From Achromobacter xylosoxidans (GTDB lineage Bacteria > Pseudomonadota > Gammaproteobacteria > Burkholderiales > Burkholderiaceae_B), in NCBI RefSeq assembly GCF_001457475.1, contig NZ_LN831029.1, forward strand, positions 1,364,001-1,428,000: 64,000 bases of DNA, given 5' to 3'. How positions within the stretch are numbered: position 1 is the first letter of the stretch; the number at the start of each line of letters is the position of its first letter. Shown here piece by piece: positions 56,001 through 61,471 of this stretch. A program made the translations under genes and the position numbers. The notes below the pieces were generated by a model, which worked only from the letters and a program-made list of their open reading frames with translations, was not told the DNA's origin and made no database searches.

Positions 56001-56108
56001 CTGTCGCGCACGCTGGCGGATGCCGAGGCGCGGCTGGGACTGGCGTTGTCGGCGCTGCAGGCGCAAGGCCGGGTGCGCGACGATGCCGGCATGCTGCGGG
56101 TGGATTGA
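50055..56108 (+). CDS. DUF4011-helicase-nuclease-DUF3320 protein, Hhe-type anti-phage system
   Basis: A 2017-residue cytoplasmic protein. Residues 1-170 are a beta-rich domain; 190-330 look transglutaminase-like, with Cys in 'ATCLDLAMLFSSCLEQAG' and His in 'MKEGHAWVGVWLH'. DUF4011 follows ('RLAKWKSRLLDLTLRNRLLNFKNTKSTLPLVVPDL', near 415-450). A superfamily 1 helicase has Walker A 'EGPPGTGKSQTITNL' near 722, Walker B 'VVFDEASQIPVWDSIG' near 1364, 'HYRSRHESLI' near 1441 and motif VI 'RRLNVAISRAREG' near 1602. A PD-(D/E)xK/Vsr-like nuclease ('GYRIDMGVVDP', 'LLGIECDGRAYH') spans about 1665-1755, then DUF3320. The same order defines the single-gene Hhe defence system. ATG 50055 follows AGAGAGAAATCG. 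Confidence 0.88.
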   Translation: MDKRLDLESPAMREGAAHGAGMAALEPVGQDVATRDGVMIEIEADPTLGYASIQNAVPVLRSLRLVNRSQETFENVEVQIRCNPAFAQPVRLRFDVLVPGEIRRIAPLDLAPDHGYLADLQEAQRAAIEVTAQADGREVGRAAQPVAVLAYDQWAGTRALPELLAAFSMPNNPAVDGLIGKAARLLREQHSDLTMNGYQSKSRDVVWKQVSAVYSTLAAETLHYAEPPASFGIDGQKIRTPDRILEARVATCLDLAMLFSSCLEQAGLRPVILMKEGHAWVGVWLHPACFADPLTDDVQAVRKRVDSGEFLAFETTGIAQHPSFRPSLRLALEQGAAHLREDDTFRYAIDVHRARELQIKPLPSRAGAATPGEADATEAPAAIEPTPQLPPLDAEFVISLEPADDTPEGRLAKWKSRLLDLTLRNRLLNFKNTKSTLPLVVPDLGRLEDAIADGGEFRIRPLPAALMEGSDPRVAQVHVDRGGRAPLDDMALEALGNKELIARVAQEALDANLLTIFGAARTGLEEGGANTLYLALGMLRWTEHPAAESSHLAPLILVPVSLQRQSVRSGFRLVRHDDETIINPTLLQMLRNNYELRIPGLDALPADDKGVDVARVLQAFRLAVREIVGWEVLEQVHLGIFSFTKYLMWKDLQDRSGQLKANRVVRHLIEHPGQAFAQEPWDPRFERLDESYRPQDLLTPLLSDSSQLKAICAVDAGRDLVLEGPPGTGKSQTITNLIAHLLARGKTVLFVSEKMAALEVVHRRLANIGLGPFCLELHSSKARKSEVLQQLGRALELGGQRSSDEWNREAERLAALRQELNGLVQALHQRHGNGLTVYDAIGTCIQHSGEEPSPLSWPDAQAHGEDELAQLREAARRMSTLSGELGALHGHALAHIGMTGWSPSWQDELLAAAQALDRAADAFKACVDVAGAELGVPVAGLGLEAYARLDALIDVLLVAPRVPTGLAAQAHDPAARQRVQALARHGLARNAHWAEVGASWQARLADLDGTALQAEWQAARAAWWPKSAFAKRRLRKRLAAFRVDARGPDDAAIDAMLAPLARVNAEDRELASLKADAERLLLNDYAGLDTDWEQVGRHEQWAERFAEAVTLMAGDPAAAGALRARLQPLVGENRAFLQPGAALGRRLLDTRNAWRALRDQLAVVEGLAHPTMPLQGQEHDGGALERIQAVLAGWRLNKQSLMPWCVWRQAREQAIGMQLQGLVATLEQGRVPLARVEAHFEFSYRNWWVKKVIDHSPLLRSFSSADHDRKIREFRQADDRFQQLTSAHIAALLAGKVPASNAVLVSPDSELGLLRRELQKKARHVPVRQLMQRLPSLLPRLKPCLLMSPLSVAQYLDAGHSQFDVVVFDEASQIPVWDSIGAIARGQQLVVVGDTKQLPPTSFFSKSANDDDGAGDDGQVEDLESILDECLGADMNRLRLQWHYRSRHESLITFSNVTYYDSQLITFPSPVTDDVAVRLERVAGVYDRGGSRTNRAEAEAIVQGIERHYLDPARRRQSLGVVTFNQPQQSLIETLLDARRRANAALDKAIAAQAREPLFIKNLENVQGDERDVILFSITYGPDAAGKMTMNFGPLNGEGGHRRLNVAISRAREGVVIYSTLAPQQIDLSRVRAAGVRDLKHYLEFALKGPRALVAQSLPTGREPDSPFETQVIKVLRERGWVVHPQVGCSGYRIDMGVVDPRAPGRYLLGIECDGRAYHAGATARDRDRLRQVVLEGLGWRLHRIWSTDWWINPEREVDKLLARLDAELAREEEAPAPEPEPDPQPGPQSGSDEDDAAQADDVAFTITTEDGVDAAGSGTMPGQAPPRPNTAAGAITTYQVTDLAPGDAQAFYDRASNARLTAELRQVIETEGPLPESVLHRRVARAWGLERTGARIVERLRQLTPADSGRTHEGEVTFLWPAGARPAAWADFRGAGEDEASRRRVDDVCLEELANGVLRVLATTGNAPRADVIKSVCRLLGLSRTLADAEARLGLALSALQAQGRVRDDAGMLRVD

Positions 56109-56424
56109 GGCGCGGCGGGCGCCCCGTCACGCGTGGGCGCCCGCAAAGATCTGCATTACTGCGCAGAGTGTTGCGCCGGGGCGTGGCCCGTGAGTGTCAG
56201 ACTGTAATTGCGGGGCGGGCCGCGATCCGCCCGCGCCGCGTACCGGGGTTGGCCGCGCCGCCGCAGGGGGAAGGCGCGGGCGGAGATGCTTGCAGGTGTC
56301 AGCCTGCGTTCAGTCAGGCGGCAAGATTTTGATACGTCCCAGGACAGAACCCGCCCATTTCGTCCATGGCGCGGACGTAGAATCCGGGTTTTCACCAGTG
56401 CCGCACGGCTGATAGGAACCCACC
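56109..56424. other. gap after the Hhe-type gene, with a GC-rich hairpin
   Basis: The 316-base gap holds no gene I can support. A perfect hairpin (GCGGGCGCCC at 56115-56124, GGGCGCCCGC at 56135-56144, ten-base loop) lies just after the Hhe-type stop codon, without a T tract. The last 100 bases before the lipoprotein gene should contain its promoter; a TAGAAT at 56379-56384 is a possible -10. Confidence 0.45.
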
Positions 56425-57243
56425 ATGAAAAAAACAATTCTCCTGGCGTCTGTCTGCGCCGCGCTGCTGCAGGCTTGCGCACCGGTTACCACCCCTGGCG
56501 AAGGATCGTCCTCCATGTCCACTTCTTCCGCGACGCCCGCCGCGAACGCGGTGAGCCTGCCCGCCTACTACTGGCGCCTGGTGTCGGCCACCGATGCTGC
56601 CGGCAAATCCATCCCCGCCCTGCAAAAGGGTATTGAACAGCCCTTGCGCCTGTCGTTCACGGCCGATGCCCTGAACGTGCGCGGCGGCTGCAATGCGCAG
56701 TTCGGCGGCTATACCTACAAGAACGGCGTGCTGCAGGTCGCCAATCTGGCTTCCACCATGAAGGCCTGCGAGCCCAGCCTGATGACGCTGGACGCCGAGA
56801 TCGGCCAGCGTCTGAAGGGCGACCTGCGCGCCACGCTCGGCGGCGATCCGGCCGAGCCCGCGCTGGAGCTGGTGACGCGGGACGGCAGCGTGCTGAAGTT
56901 CGTCGGCGAACCGACGCCGGAGACCCTGTACGGCAGCGCCGGCGAGATCATGTTCCTGGAAGTGGCGCCCAAGCGCGCCGACTGCAGCCATCCCATGATT
57001 CCGCGCTACCAGTGCCTGATGGTGCGTGAGCGCCGCTACAACGACGCCGGGGTGCAGCTGCCGCCGCAGGAAGACTGGCATCCGCTGTACCAGTCGATCG
57101 AAGGCTACGATCACCGCGATGGCGTGCGCACCGTGCTGCGGGTCAAGCGCTACGACTGGAAGAACCCGCCGGCCGACGCGCCGTCGAAGGTGTACGTGCT
57201 GGACATGGTGGTCGAGCAGGACGCCTCGGGCAAGAAGAAGTAA
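56425..57243 (+). CDS. META and DUF4377 domain lipoprotein
   Basis: A 272-residue lipoprotein with signal 'LLASVCAALLQACAP' (Cys at residue 18). The first domain is META (HslJ-like): 'YYWRLVSATDAAGKSIPAL', 'LNVRGGCNAQFGGYTYKNGVLQVANLASTMKACEPSLM', with the conserved GGCN and the TxKAC Cys. The second is DUF4377: 'FLEVAPKRADCSHPMIPRYQCLMVRERRYNDAGVQLPPQEDWHPLYQSIEGYDHRDGVRTVLRVKRY'. Proteins with these two domains are widespread envelope proteins; META/HslJ proteins relate to heat-shock and novobiocin tolerance, but a mechanism is not known. ATG follows TAGGAACCCACC. Confidence 0.9.
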   Translation: MKKTILLASVCAALLQACAPVTTPGEGSSSMSTSSATPAANAVSLPAYYWRLVSATDAAGKSIPALQKGIEQPLRLSFTADALNVRGGCNAQFGGYTYKNGVLQVANLASTMKACEPSLMTLDAEIGQRLKGDLRATLGGDPAEPALELVTRDGSVLKFVGEPTPETLYGSAGEIMFLEVAPKRADCSHPMIPRYQCLMVRERRYNDAGVQLPPQEDWHPLYQSIEGYDHRDGVRTVLRVKRYDWKNPPADAPSKVYVLDMVVEQDASGKKK

Positions 57244-57250
57244 GCACCTG

Positions 57251-57270
57251 CCGCGCCCGATCGGGCGCGG
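57251..57270. repeat. perfect 20-base palindrome between converging genes
   Basis: CCGCGCCCGATCGGGCGCGG is its own reverse complement. It lies seven bases after the META/DUF4377 stop codon and 22 before the stop of the converging haemoglobin-cupin gene. Without a T tract it would be at most a weak bidirectional terminator. Confidence 0.8.
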
Positions 57271-57291
57271 CCTCCCAGGGCCCCGGGGCGA

Positions 57292-58005
57292 CTACGCCGA
57301 ACGTTCGGCGTCTGCCGGCGAGGCCCCATCCGCGCGGCAGAACGTGATCTGGAAGCTTCCAGGCAGTTCGAAGGCGACGTGATGCCGCACTTGCGGCGCG
57401 ATCAGCACGCGCTGTCCGGCGGCCAGCACCACTTCGGTGTGCGGCGGATCGTCCAGCGTGTAGCGCAGCACGCCGCTGTACACGGTCAACAATCCCCAGG
57501 TTCCCGCCTTGGTCGTATGCGCGGCGCGCAATGCGGCGGGCAGGTTGTCGGGCGTGAACATGGGGCTGTCGCGGTAGGGACGCACGTTCGCGGGCAGGGT
57601 ATCCGGCAGGCCGGGCATGGCGTGCCGCTGCTGCCAGACGTGCCACAGCTTGGCGGCGATGCGTTCGGCCATGGCGTCGGCCTGCGCCTGCAGCAGCGGC
57701 GGCCCGACTTCCGCGGTGACCTGGTGGAACAGCGCCAGCCAGCGCTGGAACAGTGGCCATGACAGGTCTGGAATGCGGGCGTGCGCCGGAATCGGCGCGC
57801 CCTTGAAGCGGCGCGTGCCCAGCAGCAGCGCGGACCAGAAATCACACAGCATGGCCAGGTGCGCATCCCAGTCGGTCACGCGCGCGTCGAAGATAGGCGC
57901 CAGCGTGTCGTCCTGGCGCACGCGGGCATAGAACCGGTGGACCAGGCGGCGGATGTCATCCTCGCTGATCGGCGCGGCGGGAAGGTCGGGGAAATCGGGC
58001 GGCAT
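57292..58005 (-). CDS. Group III truncated haemoglobin fused to a DUF1971 cupin domain
   Basis: A 237-residue fusion. Residues about 12-130 are a group III truncated globin: 'EDDIRRLVHRFYARVRQDDTLAPIFDARVTDWDAHLAMLCDFWSALLLGTRRFKGAPIPAHARIPDLSWPLFQRWLALF', with the proximal haem His probably H75 in 'PAHARIPDL'. From about 135 on, 'LPDTLPANVRPYRDSPMFTPDNLPAALRAAHTTKAGTWGLLTVYSGVLRYTLDDPP' is DUF1971, a small cupin also found attached to tellurite-resistance TehB. Stand-alone group III globins are 130-150 residues. A nitric-oxide or redox stress role is plausible; the adjoining Crp/Fnr gene supports this loosely. Confidence 0.88.
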   Translation of the reverse strand: MPPDFPDLPAAPISEDDIRRLVHRFYARVRQDDTLAPIFDARVTDWDAHLAMLCDFWSALLLGTRRFKGAPIPAHARIPDLSWPLFQRWLALFHQVTAEVGPPLLQAQADAMAERIAAKLWHVWQQRHAMPGLPDTLPANVRPYRDSPMFTPDNLPAALRAAHTTKAGTWGLLTVYSGVLRYTLDDPPHTEVVLAAGQRVLIAPQVRHHVAFELPGSFQITFCRADGASPADAERSA

Positions 58006-58131
58006 GATGGGGCAGGGGGCAAGACCAGTCCCATTGTCGGCCGGAGGGGAGGGCGGCGCCGATGACGAATGTCATTGGCGGGCCCGGCATCACGGCCGGC
58101 GTCGCGGCGCGCCGGGCGTGGCAGCCGGCCG

Positions 58132-58851
58132 TCAGAACGGCCGTTTGGCCGTCGTCGCCAGTTTTTCCAGGTAGGCCGGCGTGTGCAGTATCCATTCGCG
58201 GCGCTTGCCGCTGACATGGCCCTGGGTCTGCCAGTCGTTCAGCAGGCGGCTCAGGGTTTCGGCGCGGATACCGAGGTGCGCGGCCAGCTGGCGCTGGTTC
58301 AGCGGCAGCGTCACCGTGTCGCCCTGGCGCTCGCGCAGTCCCATCAGATAGTTGGCCAACCGCTCCGGCGCGGAGCTGGACGTCATCCAGTCGACCCTGT
58401 TGACCTGGTCGTAGAGGTTCTTGCTCAGCCCTGCCAGCAGCGCCAGCGCCAGGTCCGGCCACTGGCGGCAGGCCTCGTGCAGCCGGCGACGGCACAGCCG
58501 CCAGCCCTGGAAAGCCGTGCGCGCCCGCGCCTGCATCGGATAGCGGCCATGCGGCATGAACATGGCGGCATGGGCCATCAGCGTGCCCGGCTCGAACACG
58601 CGGAAGACGCGTTCGTCGCCGTTGTAGCCATAGCGCATGACCTCGGCCTGGCCGTGGCCCACCAACAGGTAGTGGCGGGCGACGTCGCCTTCGCCGAACA
58701 GGATCTGTCCGGCTTCGGCGCGCAGCGGCACGGCGTCGCCCACCAGGTACGTGGCGACTTCGGCGACCGCCGGCGGCGGCAGGCTGCGCAGCAGCGGATG
58801 GCGGGCGAGCAGGTCCGCCGCGACCGGGTCGGGCAGATTGATATTTGTCAT
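58132..58851 (-). CDS. Crp/Fnr-family regulator
   Basis: A 239-residue regulator. The cyclic-nucleotide-type domain (residues about 20-140: 'AEAGQILFGEGDVARHYLLVGHGQAEVMRYGYNGDERVFRVFEPGTLMAHAAMF') is followed by a dimer helix and a DNA-binding domain 'LPLNQRQLAAHLGIRAETLSRLLNDWQTQGHVSGKRREWIL'. The recognition helix 'ETLSRLL' has the E-xx-S-R pattern of FNR-like readers. The four Cys of an FNR iron-sulfur cluster are absent, so oxygen sensing by that route is excluded; DNR/NnrR-type NO sensing is possible. It is divergent from the ABC operon and likely controls it. Confidence 0.9.
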   Translation of the reverse strand: MTNINLPDPVAADLLARHPLLRSLPPPAVAEVATYLVGDAVPLRAEAGQILFGEGDVARHYLLVGHGQAEVMRYGYNGDERVFRVFEPGTLMAHAAMFMPHGRYPMQARARTAFQGWRLCRRRLHEACRQWPDLALALLAGLSKNLYDQVNRVDWMTSSSAPERLANYLMGLRERQGDTVTLPLNQRQLAAHLGIRAETLSRLLNDWQTQGHVSGKRREWILHTPAYLEKLATTAKRPF

Positions 58852-58869
58852 TCTGGGTCTTTGCGCGTG

Positions 58870-58903
58870 AATGGGAAAATTTTAAACGATAACAATTCCC
58901 ATT
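58870..58903. promoter_or_regulatory. inverted repeat between the Crp/Fnr and ABC operon genes
   Basis: AATGGGAA (58870-58877) and TTCCCATT (58896-58903) are perfect eight-base arms around an AT-rich 18-base spacer, centred in the 61-base gap between two divergent starts. It is a good operator candidate. A classic FNR box (TTGAT-N4-ATCAA) was not found. Confidence 0.55.
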
Positions 58904-58912
58904 TGAAATTCC

Positions 58913-59908
58913 ATGAAGAACATCCCGACGCGCCGCCGTTTCTGCGCCGCAGTCAGCGCCGCGGCGCTGCTGCCGCGCTGGGGCGTGGCCGGCCCCCGTC
59001 CACGCGCCACGCTCACGCTGGCCGGGCCTGGCGCCGTGGTCAGCTATCCGTTGATGCACATGGCCGCGACCGGCGCCCTGGCCGGGCAGGCGGACGCGGT
59101 GCGCTTTCGCCTGTGGCAAAGCGCCGACCAGCTGCGCACGCTGCTGGTGAACGGCGACGTCGACTTCAGCGCCGCGCCCAGCACGCTGCCGGCGCTGTTG
59201 CGCAACCGCGGGCTGCCGGTGCGGCTGCTGAACATCTCGGTGTGGGGCATTCTCTGGCTGGTCAGCCGCGACCCCGCCATCCAGTCGTTCGAGGACCTGG
59301 CCGGCCGCGAGCTGGCGGTGCCATTCCAGCGCGACCTGCCGGCGGTGCTGCTGGATACGCTGCTCGAGGCCCAGGCCGCGCGCGGTCTGGCGCCCGTCAG
59401 GCTGCGCCGCACACGCGACGGCCAGGACGCGATCGCGCTGATGCTGGACGGCCAGACCGAACAGGCGCTGCTGGTCGAACCCATGGCGTCGCTGCTGCTG
59501 TGGCGGGCGCGGCAGCAGGCTGGCGCGTCCACGTTGCACCGCGGTCCGAGCCTGGAGCAGGCCTGGCGCGCCGCGTTCCCCGCGCAGCCTGCCTTGCCGC
59601 AGGCGGGCATCATGGCCGCCGCGGGCGTGGCCGACGACGTGGCGCTGTGCCAGGCGGTCGACACGGCCTATGCCGCGTCCGCGCGCTGGTGCATGGATCA
59701 TCCGGCCGAATGCGCGGCGTTGGTGCGCGAGCATCTGCCGCACATGCCGCAGGCCGCCCTCGAAGCCGCGATCCGCCAGACGCGCCTGCGGAGCCGCAGC
59801 GCTCGCGAGGCGCGTGCCGACATCGAGGCCCTGTACCAGTTGCTGGCCAACCGCTATCCCCAGGCCATCGGCGGCGGCCTGCCGCCGGTCGGCTTCTACG
59901 GGCCATGA
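58913..59908 (+). CDS. NitT/TauT-type ABC transporter substrate-binding protein
   Basis: A 331-residue periplasmic protein with a twin-arginine-like N-terminus ('TRRRFCAAVSAAALLPRWGVA'). 'LTLAGPGAVVSYPLMHMAATGAL', 'LRTLLVNGDVDFSAAPSTLPALL' and 'SFEDLAGRELAVPFQRDLPAVLL' have the NMT1/SsuA-like layout used for nitrate, sulfonates and thiamine precursors. No permitted inference to one ligand. It shares an ATGA overlap with the permease gene and lies first in a five-gene operon that also encodes a TonB-dependent receptor. Confidence 0.88.
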   Translation: MKNIPTRRRFCAAVSAAALLPRWGVAGPRPRATLTLAGPGAVVSYPLMHMAATGALAGQADAVRFRLWQSADQLRTLLVNGDVDFSAAPSTLPALLRNRGLPVRLLNISVWGILWLVSRDPAIQSFEDLAGRELAVPFQRDLPAVLLDTLLEAQAARGLAPVRLRRTRDGQDAIALMLDGQTEQALLVEPMASLLLWRARQQAGASTLHRGPSLEQAWRAAFPAQPALPQAGIMAAAGVADDVALCQAVDTAYAASARWCMDHPAECAALVREHLPHMPQAALEAAIRQTRLRSRSAREARADIEALYQLLANRYPQAIGGGLPPVGFYGP

Positions 59909-60699
59909 GCGGCCCGCGTTTTTCGCGCCAGGGGGCGCCGGCCCTGCGCACCTCGCGCGCCTGGAGCGCGGCCGGCGTGCTGCTGCTGTTGCTGGCCTGG
60001 CACCTGGCCGCGCGCCAGCTCGGGCCGCTGCTCATGGCGACGCCCTGGGAGGCGCTGCGCGCCATCGGCCCGCTGGTGCGCGGCCCGCAATTCTTCGCCA
60101 ACGCTGGCGTCAGCCTGATGCGCATCGGCGTCGGTGTGCTGGCCGGCGCATCGCTGGGTTTCGCGCTGGGCATGCTGGCCGGCCACAGCGCCCGCCTGCG
60201 CGGCCTGATCGAGCCCCTGCGCTGGCTGCTGATGGCGATGCCGCCGGTGGTCGTGGTGGTGCTGGCAATGCTGTGGTTCGGCCTGGGTTCGTCGATGGTG
60301 ATCTTCATCACCACGCTGATGATGGCCCCGGGCATGTATGTCAACACCGTCAAGGGCATGCTGCACGTGGATCGCAAGCTGATCGAGATGACGCAGGTCT
60401 ACCGCTATGGCCCCTGGCTGCGCTTGCGGCACCTGTACCTGCCCGCGCTCAGCGCGCCGTTGCTGGCGGCGCTTCTGATCGCCGCCTGCGGCGGCGTGCG
60501 GCTGGTGGTCATGGCCGAGGTGCTGGGCGCCGAGAACGGCGTGGGCTACGCGCTGGCCAATGCCCGCAGCACCTTCGACACGGCCGAACTGTATGCCTGG
60601 GTGCTGCTGATCCTGGGCCTGGTGGCCTTGTTGGAATTCGCCTTCCTGCAACCGCTGCAGCGGCGCCTGGGGCGCTGGATGGAGCCGAGCCATGCTTGA
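59905..60699 (+). CDS. NitT/TauT-type ABC transporter permease
   Basis: A 264-residue inner-membrane permease with six helices. The BPD_transp_1 coupling segment is 'LIEMTQVYRYGPWLRLRHLYLPALSAPLLAALLIAACGGVRLVVMAEVLG', and 'GVGYALANARSTFDTAELYAWVLLILGLVALLEFAFLQPLQRRLGRW' is the usual C-terminus of SsuC/TauC-like proteins. Its ATG overlaps the binding-protein stop by four bases; the ATPase gene overlaps its end by eight. Confidence 0.93.
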   Translation: MSGPRFSRQGAPALRTSRAWSAAGVLLLLLAWHLAARQLGPLLMATPWEALRAIGPLVRGPQFFANAGVSLMRIGVGVLAGASLGFALGMLAGHSARLRGLIEPLRWLLMAMPPVVVVVLAMLWFGLGSSMVIFITTLMMAPGMYVNTVKGMLHVDRKLIEMTQVYRYGPWLRLRHLYLPALSAPLLAALLIAACGGVRLVVMAEVLGAENGVGYALANARSTFDTAELYAWVLLILGLVALLEFAFLQPLQRRLGRWMEPSHA

Positions 60700-61375
60700 G
60701 TTGCGCGGCCTGTCCCTGCGTTATGGCGCGCAATCCGTGTTGCGCGATGTCGACCTGCGCCTGCGTCCGGGCGAGCGGTTGGGCCTGATCGGCCCCAGCG
60801 GCGCCGGCAAGAGCAGCCTGTTGCGCCTGGCCGCCGGCTTGGCGCGGCCCAGCGGCGGCTCCTTGCGCAACGATTTTCGCCACGCCGCGCTGATGTTCCA
60901 GGAACCGCGGCTGCTGCCCTGGCGTCACGCGTTGGACAACGTGGCGTTGCCGCTGCGTGCTGCCGGCCATGCGCCCGCCAGGGCGCGGGCGCTGGCAGCG
61001 CAATGGCTGGTCCGGGTGGGGCTGGACGCGGCGATGCAGTCGTGGCCGGGCGAGTTGTCGGGCGGCATGGCGCAGCGTGTCGCCCTGGCCCGCGCGTTGG
61101 CGCTGGGACCCGACCTGCTGATGCTGGACGAACCCTTCAGCGCGCTCGATCCGGCGCTGCGCCGCCAGCTGGCCGCCAATTGCCGCGAGGAATTGGTCCG
61201 CAGCGGCGCGGCCTTGCTGTGCATCAGCCACGACCCCGAGGAATTGCTGGGCCTGGTCGACCGCTGCGTGCTGGTGCGGCAAGGGAGCGTCATTGCCATC
61301 GAGCCGGACGCCACTGGCGCCTTGTCGGCCGTGCGCCTGCGCGCCCTGTTGCTGGAGGCCGGCGCCGGGCCGTGA
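60692..61375 (+). CDS. NitT/TauT-type ABC transporter ATP-binding protein
   Basis: A 227-residue ATPase: Walker A 'GPSGAGKSSLLRL' near residues 36-48, Q-loop 'MFQEPRLLPWRHALDNVALPL', signature 'LSGGMAQRVALARALA' near 125 and Walker B 'LLMLDEPFSALD', H-loop 'CISHDPEELLGL'. It is slightly shorter than the usual 250-260. The Q-loop 'QEPRLLPW' is typical of SsuB/TauB/NrtD ATPases. The TonB receptor gene follows after 96 bases. Confidence 0.94.
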   Translation: MLELRGLSLRYGAQSVLRDVDLRLRPGERLGLIGPSGAGKSSLLRLAAGLARPSGGSLRNDFRHAALMFQEPRLLPWRHALDNVALPLRAAGHAPARARALAAQWLVRVGLDAAMQSWPGELSGGMAQRVALARALALGPDLLMLDEPFSALDPALRRQLAANCREELVRSGAALLCISHDPEELLGLVDRCVLVRQGSVIAIEPDATGALSAVRLRALLLEAGAGP

Positions 61376-61471
61376 CGCGGCCATTGCCAGGATTTCCGTC
61401 TTTCCGATTTCCCCGTTCGCCGGCTCCGCCATGAACGCTCTTTTGTTTCCTTGCTACGTGGAAGTACTCGC

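Noticed and set aside
50541..56066. 1841-codon open frame antisense to the Hhe-type gene
   Set aside because: The sense frame has ordered helicase, nuclease and DUF motifs; the antisense product is Gln/Arg/His-rich without any motif.
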